A program made the position numbers and the translations under genes. The notes under the pieces were generated by a model, which saw nothing but the letters and a program-made list of their open reading frames with translations, had not been told where the DNA came from and searched no databases. Shown piece after piece: positions 1 to 6,439 of a DNA stretch of 24,782 bases; the stretch's first letter is position 1, and every line of letters begins with the position of its first letter. This DNA comes from an uncultured Oscillospiraceae bacterium (GTDB lineage Bacteria; Bacillota; Clostridia; Oscillospirales; Oscillospiraceae): positions 1-24,782 of the forward strand of contig CAKULE010000021.1 of NCBI GenBank assembly GCA_934667095.1, in the 5' to 3' direction.

Positions 1-1
1 T

Positions 2-118
2 AAGAAGGTTTTGGATGCCGGCACGGAGTATCCCACGCTGGAAGCGGCCTACGACGCATACAAAACAGCCCTGAACAGCGCAAAATACGACGGGGTTCGT
101 GGAAGCTCGGGCCAATAA
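2..118 (+). CDS. C-terminal end of an unrecognised protein (partial)
   Basis: The frame starting at base 2 is open from the window edge to a TAA at 116-118, giving 38 residues that end in ...KYDGVRGSSGQ. The segment is mildly amphipathic, rich in Ala, Lys and Tyr, and has no motif I can assign. It runs in the same direction as the lysine-fermentation genes and ends about 325 bases before kal, so it belongs to the preceding transcription unit. I do not recognise the family. Its reality is inferred from the open frame and codon use only; the window cuts off the rest. Confidence 0.5.
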   Translation, partial: KKVLDAGTEYPTLEAAYDAYKTALNSAKYDGVRGSSGQ

Positions 119-301
119 GGCTGCAAAAAGTCAGCTTCCGCTATACTGCAAAGCCTATCAGCGCACGGCCCCCATGGGATTTCCCCCGACTGGCGAAGCA
201 GTAGGAGCGGTTCGGGTTTGTTATCCGGATATCTGGCGCTCGTACTGACAGAGGCGCTTTGTGTCGGTGCAGTCTGCAGGCTTGAAAGGAGTGCAGCTTT
301 T

Positions 302-338
302 GCTGCGTTCGGAAAAATATTTTTTTCGAAAAGCAGCG
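302..338. promoter_or_regulatory. Imperfect dyad upstream of the kal sigma-54 promoter, possible activator site
   Basis: GCTGC at 302-306 and GCAGC at 333-337 flank an AT-rich palindrome whose ends are TTCG (308-311) and CGAA (327-330). Nine of eleven positions of the inner half-sites are complementary. The centre near 319 lies about 80 bases before the predicted start site near 399, where sigma-54 activators often bind. An overlapping smaller hairpin, GCAGC-TTTT-GCTGC, occupies 293-306. Binding by the neighbouring regulator is an inference; the element could instead form a terminator or structured RNA. Confidence 0.4.
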
Positions 339-372
339 GGGAATTCTCCTGCAAGAGCAGGGATAAAAAACT

Positions 373-388
373 TGGCATGAGACTTGCA
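373..388 (+). promoter_or_regulatory. Sigma-54 (-24/-12) promoter of kal
   Basis: The sequence TGGCATGAGACTTGCA matches the sigma-54 consensus TGGCACG-N4-TTGCA closely, with the essential GG and GC dinucleotides correctly spaced. The start of transcription should fall near 399, about 45 bases before the kal start codon. No good sigma-A promoter competes in this stretch. Transcription from such a promoter needs an AAA+ activator, and one is encoded immediately after kal. Confidence 0.88.
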
Positions 389-444
389 TTGTTATTAGAC
401 AACAGGGACGCGGGAAGTCCCGAAATAGAAAGGAGTCTAAAACA

Positions 445-834
445 ATGGAAAAGATCACATCTGAGCTGCGCGTACGGATGTCTGCGAAGGATGCGCATTA
501 TGGCGGGAATCTGGTGGACGGCGCGCATATGCTGCACCTCTTTGGCGACGTTGCAACGGAGCTTCTGATCCGTTGTGACGGCGACGAGGGCCTGTTCTGT
601 GCCTATGACAACGTGGAGTTCCTGGCCCCTGTTTATGCCGGCGACTACATCGAGGCCAAGGGCGAGATCGTCTCCATCGGCAACACCTCCCGCAAGATGG
701 TCTTCAGCGCCTACAAGGTCATCACCACCCGGCCGGAGATCAGCGCCTCTGCCGCGGACGCACTGGAAGAGCCTGTGCTGGTCTGCCGTGCCAGCGGTAC
801 CTGCGTGGTGCCCACGGCGTGCAAGAGAAAATAA
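445..834 (+). CDS. kal: 3-aminobutyryl-CoA ammonia-lyase (Kal)
   Basis: This 129-residue hotdog-fold protein matches Kal, which deaminates L-3-aminobutyryl-CoA to crotonyl-CoA and ammonia in lysine fermentation (EC 4.3.1.14). Recognisable family segments are DAHYGGNLVDGAHML near residues 14-28, FGDVATELLIRCDGDEG near 31-47 and the hotdog core EFLAPVYAGDYIEAKGEI near 54-71. Length is normal for the family. The ATG start is set by AGGAG at about 431-435. It sits alone between a sigma-54 promoter and an intrinsic terminator, so it is probably a single-gene transcript. The product crotonyl-CoA would go on to butyryl-CoA. The assignment rests on motif memory and on the adjacent kdd and kce genes. 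Confidence 0.92.
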   Translation: MEKITSELRVRMSAKDAHYGGNLVDGAHMLHLFGDVATELLIRCDGDEGLFCAYDNVEFLAPVYAGDYIEAKGEIVSIGNTSRKMVFSAYKVITTRPEISASAADALEEPVLVCRASGTCVVPTACKRK

Positions 835-846
835 ATCAAGCATTTG

Positions 847-877
847 GACGGTCTGGGTCTCCAGACCGTCTTTTTTT
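847..877 (+). terminator. Intrinsic terminator after kal
   Basis: A perfect 10-bp stem (847-856 with 861-870) has a four-base GTCT loop and is followed by seven T residues. It lies 13 bases past the kal stop codon and separates kal from the regulator gene. Confidence 0.92.
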
Positions 878-922
878 GCGCGGAATTGAATAAAAAGGAA
901 GCTGAGATTTTCCAATTCTATG

Positions 923-951
923 TGGACAGTGTATAGGAAATGGAGTATAAT
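923..951 (+). promoter_or_regulatory. Sigma-A promoter of the sigma-54 activator gene
   Basis: TGGACA (923-928) and TATAAT (946-951) are separated by 17 bases, a near-consensus vegetative promoter. It lies between the kal terminator and the regulator start, so the activator can be made independently of the promoters it is expected to control. Confidence 0.85.
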
Positions 952-1007
952 CGACTTCACTTGATAAAAGCCCCGCAGGTGCGCGGCAGAGGAGAGGAGG
1001 AGCGGCG

Positions 1008-3065
1008 ATGGAAGACATTTTCGGCATCGGCCGGTCGGTGGAGCCGGTTCGGGCAGTGCCGCAGCAGGCGTGGGCCGTGGACAACAATATGGCCCTGCGC
1101 CGGGATGAGCTGCTGGTGGACGTCCACATCATCAGCATCAACCAGATCAGCTTCAACGAGATGCGGGAGTACACCGGCGGAGACCCGGAGCGCCTGTGCC
1201 GGCGGGTCATGGAGATCATCCGGAAGCGGGGAAAGCTCCACAACCCTGTGACCAACACCGGCGGAATGCTGTACGGCACGGTGGCCCGCATGGGCCCGGA
1301 CTATCCCAATCTCTATGGCGTGAAGCCCGGAGACGAGATCATCTCACTGGTGTCCCTGTCTGTGACGCCCCTGAAGCTGACCCAGATCTCCTCTGTAGAC
1401 GAGGCCTCCGCCCAGCTGGAGGTGGAGGGAAAGGCCATCCTCTACTCCAGTGCGCCGGTGGTAAAGCGCCCGGCGGACATCCCCCTGCGGGCGGCTATCT
1501 CCGCCATGGATATGGCGGGCTCCCCCACCTGTACCCGCCAGCTGGTGCAGCCCGGCCAGAAGGTCCTGATCCTGGGGGCGGGCGGCCGGGACGGCCTGCT
1601 GTGCGGCTGCGCCGCCAGGGATAAGCTGGGGTCCAGCGGCCGGCTGACCGGTATCGTCCGCACCCGGGAGGAGCGCCGCGCGCTGGAGCGGACCGAGCTG
1701 TACGATGAGGTGCTCGACCTCGACATCACTGCCATGGAGTGCTTCTCGGCCAGGGCCTCCGAGCTGATGAACCGCTTCGATGTTGTGGTGAACTGCATCA
1801 ACTCCGACAACACGGAGCTGGTCAGTCTGATGGCAGTGAAGCCCTGCGGGACCATCTTTTTTACGCCTTTGAGCTGCGATTACAAATTCGCCGCGCTGAC
1901 GGCGGAGAGCGTAGGCAAGCAGGTGCAGATCGTGCCCTACACGGGGTTTATGGAGGGACATGCCGCTTATACGCTGGGTCTGCTGCGGCGGTTCCCGTGG
2001 CTGCAGGGAGCCCTGCAGCCGGAGTATCAGGGCTCTGTTCATCGCCGGCGGCAGTGCGACCGCGAGAAGGGAGAGAATGAACAGGCCGCCGGCGGGTACA
2101 TCTTCTGCAGCGAAAAGGCCAAGGCCACCCTCCGCCGGGCGCTGAAGGTGGCCAGCTATCCCTCCAACGTGATGATCTACGGTGAATCGGGCACCGGCAA
2201 GGAGATCATTGCCCGGGTCATCCACCAGAACAGCGAGCGCAAGACCGCGCCCATGGTCAAGATCAACTGCGCCGCCATCCCGGAGAATCTGCTGGAGTCG
2301 GAGCTGTTCGGCTATGAGAGCGGCTCCTTCACCGGGGCCAGCACCAAGGGCAAGAAGGGCCTGTGGGAGATGGCGCAGAACGGCACCCTGTTTCTGGATG
2401 AGGTGGGCGAGCTGCCCCTGTTCTTTCAGGCGAAGCTCCTGCGGGCTATCCAGGAGAAGGAGATCGTTCGGGTGGGCGGCGTGACGCCCATCAAGGTCGA
2501 TGCCCGCATCATCGCCGCCACCAACCGCAACCTGACGGAAATGGTGCGGCAGGGCTCCTTCCGGGAGGATCTCTACTACCGCCTGAACGTGTATCCCATC
2601 ACCATGCCACCTCTGCGTCAGCGCAGCGAGGACATCGCGCCGCTGGCCCAGTACTTCGTGGAGCGCTATGACCGGGAGTTCGGCCTCAAAAAGGAGCTCA
2701 GCCCCAAGGCGGTGAGCTTTCTGGAAAAGCAGGAGTTCTACGGCAACATCCGGGAGCTGCAGAACCTGATCCAGCGGCTGATGATCTCCACAGAGGACCA
2801 GGTGATCGAGGTACGGGACGTGGTGGCCGCGTTGGCGGTGGACGAACGGGGCGAGGGCGGCGCCGAGGTGCCGGAGGTGCAGCGCTCGCTGGAGCCGTGC
2901 TCCCTGCGGCAGATCCTGGCCCAGCACGAGGAGAGCATCCTGCGGGCCTACCGCCGGCAGTACGGTTCCACCCGGAAGCTGGCGGAGATGCTGGGGGTCA
3001 GCCAGCCCTCGGTGGTGCGCAAGCTGAAGCAATATGGGATCGCCGCGGCGGACGCCGCAGAGTGA
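1008..3065 (+). CDS. Sigma-54 activator with an N-terminal Kdd-like dehydrogenase domain
   Basis: This 685-residue protein has three parts. Residues 1-340 resemble the neighbouring Kdd along its full length: TGGDPERL matches CGGDKEKI, VSLSVTPLK matches VSLSLTPLK, and the end EGHAAYTLGLLRR matches PGHAEIAFDIVRR. Residues about 365-600 form an AAA+ sigma-54 activator domain with Walker A GESGTGKE (392-399), the sigma-54 loop GSFTGA (439-444) and Walker B LFLDE (461-465). A TyrR-like helix-turn-helix follows at about 640-678. In the dehydrogenase part the glycine loop is GAGGRDG (190-196) instead of GAGKAG, and the acidic residue after strand 2 (Glu217 in Kdd) is Val. This suggests altered cofactor use or a pure sensing role. 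A GAGGAGG-type ribosome binding site precedes the ATG. It probably senses a pathway intermediate or cofactor and activates kal and kdd-kce. Confidence 0.88.
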   Translation: MEDIFGIGRSVEPVRAVPQQAWAVDNNMALRRDELLVDVHIISINQISFNEMREYTGGDPERLCRRVMEIIRKRGKLHNPVTNTGGMLYGTVARMGPDYPNLYGVKPGDEIISLVSLSVTPLKLTQISSVDEASAQLEVEGKAILYSSAPVVKRPADIPLRAAISAMDMAGSPTCTRQLVQPGQKVLILGAGGRDGLLCGCAARDKLGSSGRLTGIVRTREERRALERTELYDEVLDLDITAMECFSARASELMNRFDVVVNCINSDNTELVSLMAVKPCGTIFFTPLSCDYKFAALTAESVGKQVQIVPYTGFMEGHAAYTLGLLRRFPWLQGALQPEYQGSVHRRRQCDREKGENEQAAGGYIFCSEKAKATLRRALKVASYPSNVMIYGESGTGKEIIARVIHQNSERKTAPMVKINCAAIPENLLESELFGYESGSFTGASTKGKKGLWEMAQNGTLFLDEVGELPLFFQAKLLRAIQEKEIVRVGGVTPIKVDARIIAATNRNLTEMVRQGSFREDLYYRLNVYPITMPPLRQRSEDIAPLAQYFVERYDREFGLKKELSPKAVSFLEKQEFYGNIRELQNLIQRLMISTEDQVIEVRDVVAALAVDERGEGGAEVPEVQRSLEPCSLRQILAQHEESILRAYRRQYGSTRKLAEMLGVSQPSVVRKLKQYGIAAADAAE

Positions 3066-3122
3066 TTCACAAACAAATCGTAAGGCGATACAAAAACGAA
3101 TCGGAGATTCATTTTTGTATCG
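3064..3122. repeat. Three related 17-bp elements upstream of kdd, candidate activator sites overlapping a hairpin
   Basis: Related 17-mers occur at 3064-3080 and 3087-3103 on the + strand (14 of 17 identical, 23 bases apart) and again inverted at 3106-3122. The consensus is about GATACAAAAACGAATCG. The second and third copies form an 18-bp inverted repeat (3085-3102 with 3106-3123, one mismatch) followed by TTTTCTTT, so the same DNA could terminate the regulator transcript. Lying 87-145 bases before the expected kdd start site, the array fits a sigma-54 upstream activator sequence. No good copy was found before kal, which weakens this reading. Confidence 0.5.
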
Positions 3123-3130
3123 CTTTTCTT
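3085..3130 (+). terminator. Probable intrinsic terminator of the regulator gene
   Basis: An 18-bp stem with one mismatch and a three-base GGA loop is followed by TTTTCTTT, starting 19 bases after the regulator stop codon. The AT-rich stem is less typical than the GC-rich terminators elsewhere in the window. It overlaps the repeat elements described as possible activator sites. Confidence 0.55.
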
Positions 3131-3156
3131 TGCGCTTGGCCTCCAAATTGGCGCAA
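3130..3156. promoter_or_regulatory. Small dyad TTGCGC-N15-GCGCAA before the kdd promoter
   Basis: TTGCGC (3130-3135) and GCGCAA (3151-3156) form an exact inverted repeat centred near 3143, about 66 bases before the predicted kdd start site. It could be an operator or a second activator site. Nothing in the sequence shows which protein binds it. Confidence 0.3.
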
Positions 3157-3182
3157 TGACGTGGCAGCAGAAAAAAATAAGT

Positions 3183-3198
3183 TGGCATGCAGCTTGCA
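3183..3198 (+). promoter_or_regulatory. Sigma-54 (-24/-12) promoter of the kdd operon
   Basis: TGGCATGCAGCTTGCA has correctly spaced GG and GC dinucleotides. It matches the kal promoter at 13 of 16 positions, with the same TGGCATG and CTTGCA ends. Transcription should begin near 3209, ahead of the kdd ribosome binding site. Two independent copies of this element on either side of an AAA+ activator gene support a shared regulon. Confidence 0.88.
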
Positions 3199-3263
3199 TA
3201 ATACACAGAACGGAATGAAGATCGGGAGCGATCATCGTCCAAATGACCAAAGGAGGGCTGTAA

Positions 3264-4298
3264 ATGCGCGGAGACAGATACGGGAGCCACCGAGTGATCT
3301 CCCCCAAGGGCCTGCTCCCTCAGGCCGCGGAAAAAATCAGCAACGACCCGAATATATTTAGCAACGAGATCCTGATCGATGTCATTGCACTTCAGCCGAC
3401 GGCCACCGCCTTCGGCCGGATCAACCGGGAGTGCGGCGGCGACAAGGAGAAGATCGCGGCGGAGATCCTCCGGATCGTGGAGGACCGCGGGAAGTTTCAG
3501 GACCCTGTGAGCAAGTCCGGCGGTATTTTGATCGGCCGGGTCAAGGAGATCGGCGAGGACCTGAAGGACAGAACTGACCTGCAGGTGGGCGACAAGATCG
3601 CCACACTGGTCTCCCTGTCCCTGACGCCGCTGAAGATCTATGAGATCCTGGACATCGATCTGGATACCGAGCAGGTGCGCTGCAGGGCGGACGCCATCCT
3701 CTTTGAGAGCGGCATCTGCACCAAGCTGCCGGAGGATCTGGGTGAGCAGCTCTCTCTGGCGCTGATGGATGTGGCCGGCGCGCCGGCGCAGGTGGCCGTC
3801 CACGCCAAGGCCGGCGACACCGTGGTGGTCATGGGCGCGGGCAAGGCCGGGCTGCTGTGTCTGGCGGAGGCCAAGAAGCGCGTGTCCCCCACCGGCAAGG
3901 TGGTGTGCATGGAGTACTCCGCCGAGCAGTGCGAGCTGGTCAGGCGGCTGGGCATCGCCGACGTGGTGATCCAGGCCGACGGCCGGCAGCCTCTGGCGGC
4001 CTACGAGAAGTACCTGAAGGAGATGAACGGCAGGCTGGCGGATTTCACCGTGAGTACCGTGAGCGTCACCGATACGGAGCTGGCCACCATTCTGGTGACC
4101 GACGACGAGGGCATGGTCTACTTCTTCAGCATGAGCACCGATTTCGTGAAGGCGTCTCTGGGTGCTGAGGGCGTGGGCAAGTACCTGAAGATGCTCATCG
4201 GCAACGGCTACTACCCCGGCCACGCGGAGATCGCCTTCGACATCGTCCGCCGGGAGGAAGCCCTGCGCAACTACTTTGTGGATCGTTACTGTAAATAA
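3264..4298 (+). CDS. kdd: L-erythro-3,5-diaminohexanoate dehydrogenase (Kdd)
   Basis: This 344-residue enzyme catalyses the NAD(P)-dependent oxidative deamination of 3,5-diaminohexanoate to 5-amino-3-oxohexanoate in lysine fermentation. The Rossmann glycine loop GAGKAG is at 191-196, and Glu217 at the end of the second strand suggests NAD preference. Other family-like segments are CGGDKEKIAAEILRI (58-72), SGGILIGRVKEIG (85-97) and VSLSLTPLK (116-124). Length is normal for the family. The start is fixed by AAAGGAGGG eight bases or fewer upstream of the ATG. It is the first gene after the second sigma-54 promoter, and kce follows about 30 bases later with no terminator. It is paralogous to the sensor half of the adjacent regulator. 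Confidence 0.92.
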   Translation: MRGDRYGSHRVISPKGLLPQAAEKISNDPNIFSNEILIDVIALQPTATAFGRINRECGGDKEKIAAEILRIVEDRGKFQDPVSKSGGILIGRVKEIGEDLKDRTDLQVGDKIATLVSLSLTPLKIYEILDIDLDTEQVRCRADAILFESGICTKLPEDLGEQLSLALMDVAGAPAQVAVHAKAGDTVVVMGAGKAGLLCLAEAKKRVSPTGKVVCMEYSAEQCELVRRLGIADVVIQADGRQPLAAYEKYLKEMNGRLADFTVSTVSVTDTELATILVTDDEGMVYFFSMSTDFVKASLGAEGVGKYLKMLIGNGYYPGHAEIAFDIVRREEALRNYFVDRYCK

Positions 4299-4328
4299 AC
4301 GGAGAAGCTGAGAAAGGAGCTGAGCGTT

Positions 4329-5150
4329 ACGGAAAAGTTGATCCTGACCGCCGCCATCTGCGGTGCAGAAGTCACCAAGGAACAGAACCCCGCTGTGCCC
4401 TACACGGTGGAAGAGGTGGCCCGCGAGGCCAAGGCCGCCTATGACGCGGGCGCGTCTGTCATTCACCTGCACGTCCGCTGGGACGACGGCACCCCCACCC
4501 AGGACAAGGGCCGCTTTCAGGAGTGCACCTCTGCCATTCTGGCCCTGTGCCCCGACGTCATCATCCAGCCCTCCACCGGCGGCGCCGTGGGGATGACCGA
4601 CGAGGAGCGGCTCCAATCCACGGAGCTGACCCCGCCGCCCGAGTTCGCCACCCTGGACTGCGGCACCTGCAACTTCGGCGGCGACGAGATCTTCATCAAC
4701 ACTGACAACACCGTGATGAACTTCGCCCGCATTATGCAGGAGCGGGGCATCAAGCCGGAGCTGGAGGTGTTCGACAAGGGCATGATCGACATTGCCCTCA
4801 AGGCCGACCGCAAGGGCCTGCTGGTACATCCGCTGCACTTCGACTTTGTGCTGGGCGTGCAGATGTCCGCCACCGTGCGGGATCTGGTGTTCATGGCGGG
4901 CAGCCTCCCCGTCGGTTCCACATGGACGGCCACGGGCATCGGCAGATATGCATGGGATATTGCCGCGGCCACCATCGCCATGGGCGGCCACGTCCGGGTC
5001 GGGTTTGAGGATAACCTGTATCTGGAGAAGGGCGTCCTGGCTAAGAGCAACGGAGAGCTGGTGGCCAAGGCCGCCGCGCTGGCCAAGCTGCTGGGCCGCG
5101 AGATCGCCACACCCGAAGAGGCCAGACGCATCCTGAGTCTGAAAAAATAA
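4329..5150 (+). CDS. kce: 3-keto-5-aminohexanoate cleavage enzyme (Kce), apparent ACG start
   Basis: Kce condenses 3-keto-5-aminohexanoate with acetyl-CoA to give acetoacetate and 3-aminobutyryl-CoA, the substrate of Kal. Counting from the ACG at 4329 the protein has 273 residues, with the zinc-binding HLH at 46-48, STGGAVGM at 82-89 and GFEDN at 225-229, whose Glu is the likely third ligand. The N-terminus reads (T)EKLILTAAICGAE, which fits the usual family start only if the ACG codon acts as the start. AAAGGAG at 4313-4319 lies nine bases before ACG but eighteen before the alternative TTG at 4338, which would give 270 residues. The frame has no ATG or GTG upstream before the kdd stop. Function is confident; the start codon is unusual. 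Confidence 0.9.
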   Translation, partial: TEKLILTAAICGAEVTKEQNPAVPYTVEEVAREAKAAYDAGASVIHLHVRWDDGTPTQDKGRFQECTSAILALCPDVIIQPSTGGAVGMTDEERLQSTELTPPPEFATLDCGTCNFGGDEIFINTDNTVMNFARIMQERGIKPELEVFDKGMIDIALKADRKGLLVHPLHFDFVLGVQMSATVRDLVFMAGSLPVGSTWTATGIGRYAWDIAAATIAMGGHVRVGFEDNLYLEKGVLAKSNGELVAKAAALAKLLGREIATPEEARRILSLKK

Positions 5151-5218
5151 CGCGCACATTGCCTACGGGCTGCACCACAAAACAACAAGGGTATCGAATG
5201 ATTGAAAGGAGCCTCACT

Positions 5219-6295
5219 ATGAAATTGAAAAAATGGATCGCTCTTGCTCTGACTGCAGCTATGTGCTTTGCCGCTCTGGCGGGCTGCAGCCGTCCCTCCG
5301 GCAACAACCCCGGCAGTCCCAAACCCAGCGAGAGCCAGGGTACCAACACCGACCAGCCCTCCACCACCGACCCCATCGTGATCAAGATCGGCCACACTGA
5401 CTCCTCCACCCGTTCCACCCACGTCTGGAGCGTCTGGATCGGCGAGTATCTGGAAGAGAAGGCCCCCGGCCGCTTTAAGGTCGAGGTCTATCCCGACGGT
5501 CAGGCTGGCGACTCCCCCGACATGGTTGCCGGCGTGAAGCTGGGCACCCTGACCATGGAGTTTGACCTGTCCTCCGTTGTCAGCTCCGTCTCCGGCGTGG
5601 CTTCCAGCTGCATCGACCTGCCCTTCCTGTACCCCACCTATGAGGCGTGGGAGAAGGGCACCTTCGAGAACGGCGGTCTGGAGCTGTTCAATGAGACCCT
5701 CGCTGACTCCGGCTACTACTGCCTCGGCATGTACTACAACGGCATGCGTCAGGTGATCAGCCGCAACCGCTGCTACCACAATGCCGACGACCTGAAGGGC
5801 CAGAAGGTCCGTATCGCGCAGGACGAGCTGAACATCGAGATGTGGAAGGCCATGGGCGCCAACCCCACTCCCATGTCCTGGGGCGAGGTCATCACCTCTC
5901 TGTCCACCGGCGCCATCGACGCTCTGGATCACAGCCTGGGCGTGTTCAACGACTTCTCCCTCCATGAGATCGCCAAGTACATCACCATCACCAACCACGC
6001 CAGCTCTCCCTTCCCCATCATCTGCTCCCTTGAGTGGTTCAACGGCCTGTCCGCTGAGGATCAGGCGCTGATCCAGGAGGCCGTCACTCTGGCCTGCAAG
6101 CAGCAGCGTGACGAGGAGCGCGCCAACGAGATGACCTACATCCAGCGCTTCAAGGATGAGGACGCCGTGGTCGAGGAGCTCACCGACGAAGAGGTCGCCG
6201 CCTTCATCGAGTCCGTCCAGCCCGTTTACGACCTGTGGCGCAGCAAGGTCGGCGATGAGATGATGAATCGCTGGCTGGCCACTGTCCCCCAGTAA
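5219..6295 (+). CDS. TRAP transporter substrate-binding lipoprotein (DctP family)
   Basis: This 358-residue lipoprotein begins at the ATG preceded by GAAAGGAG; an upstream in-frame extension lacks a signal sequence. A lipobox LAGC puts the acylated Cys at residue 23, and a Ser/Pro/Thr/Asn-rich linker runs to about residue 50. DctP-type features follow: VEVYPDGQAGD near 88-98, GMRQVISRNR near 175-184, and DLKGQKVRIA with Arg198, which in this family usually binds the substrate carboxylate. GANPTPMSWGEVITSL comes after. It follows kce by about 70 bases without a terminator, so it probably shares the sigma-54 transcript. The ligand is not visible from sequence. A carboxylate or amino acid of the lysine pathway is an inference from position. 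Confidence 0.88.
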   Translation: MKLKKWIALALTAAMCFAALAGCSRPSGNNPGSPKPSESQGTNTDQPSTTDPIVIKIGHTDSSTRSTHVWSVWIGEYLEEKAPGRFKVEVYPDGQAGDSPDMVAGVKLGTLTMEFDLSSVVSSVSGVASSCIDLPFLYPTYEAWEKGTFENGGLELFNETLADSGYYCLGMYYNGMRQVISRNRCYHNADDLKGQKVRIAQDELNIEMWKAMGANPTPMSWGEVITSLSTGAIDALDHSLGVFNDFSLHEIAKYITITNHASSPFPIICSLEWFNGLSAEDQALIQEAVTLACKQQRDEERANEMTYIQRFKDEDAVVEELTDEEVAAFIESVQPVYDLWRSKVGDEMMNRWLATVPQ

Positions 6296-6328
6296 GGCGC
6301 ACGTTCCATTCGCACTGAAACCATCAGC

Positions 6329-6359
6329 CCGGAGAGCCGGCCGTAGGCCGGCTCTCCGG
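6329..6359 (+). promoter_or_regulatory. Strong hairpin between dctP and dctQ genes
   Basis: A perfect 14-bp GC-rich stem (6329-6342 with 6346-6359) with a three-base loop starts 33 bases after the dctP stop. No T-run follows, so it is more likely an mRNA-stabilising or processing element than a full terminator. Such hairpins commonly keep binding-protein levels above those of the membrane subunits; that role is inferred here. Confidence 0.65.
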
Positions 6360-6385
6360 TAAAGCGTGCGACAAGAAAGGAGGGT

Positions 6386-6439
6386 ATGGGTGTATTGATT
6401 CAATACATCGTTTCTGCCTATGAAAGAATTGAAAGGTAA
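6386..6439 (+). CDS. Possible 17-residue leader ORF overlapping the dctQ start
   Basis: The only strong ribosome binding site upstream of dctQ (AAAGGAGGG, 6376-6384) lies next to an ATG at 6386. That ATG opens a 17-codon frame (MGVLIQYIVSAYERIER) ending at TAA 6437-6439. It overlaps the dctQ start at 6420 in another frame. The dctQ ATG has no ribosome binding site of its own, so translation could be coupled through this leader. The spacing from the Shine-Dalgarno core to the ATG is very short, which is the main doubt. Confidence 0.35.
   Translation: MGVLIQYIVSAYERIER

Larger units (their letters stand above)
119..444 (+). other. Non-coding region upstream of kal
   Basis: About 325 bases lie between the upstream gene and kal. 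I see no credible gene here: open frames on both strands are short, lack ribosome binding sites and show no family features. The region holds an AT-rich dyad (302-338), a sigma-54 promoter (373-388) and the kal leader with an AGGAG ribosome binding site at about 431-435. No clear intrinsic terminator for the upstream gene was found. The length is typical of a sigma-54 regulated gene, which needs room for upstream activator sites. Confidence 0.6.

Noticed and set aside
209..226. Possible copy of the kdd upstream repeat before kal
   Set aside because: On the reverse strand only about 10 of 17 positions agree with the kdd element, no better than expected from a short AT-containing match.
2077..2145. 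ATG with a purine-rich upstream stretch near the junction of the Kdd-like and AAA+ parts, suggesting two separate genes
   Set aside because: This ATG is out of frame with the AAA+ domain and its frame stops after 22 codons. The frame from 1008 runs unbroken through both parts, so a single fused protein is the simpler reading.
1344..5159. Very long minus-strand open frame of 1271 codons across the lysine-fermentation genes
   Set aside because: It is the antisense shadow of high-GC genes with strong family matches on the + strand. Its translation is low-complexity, rich in His, Leu, Ala and Gly, with no recognisable domain.
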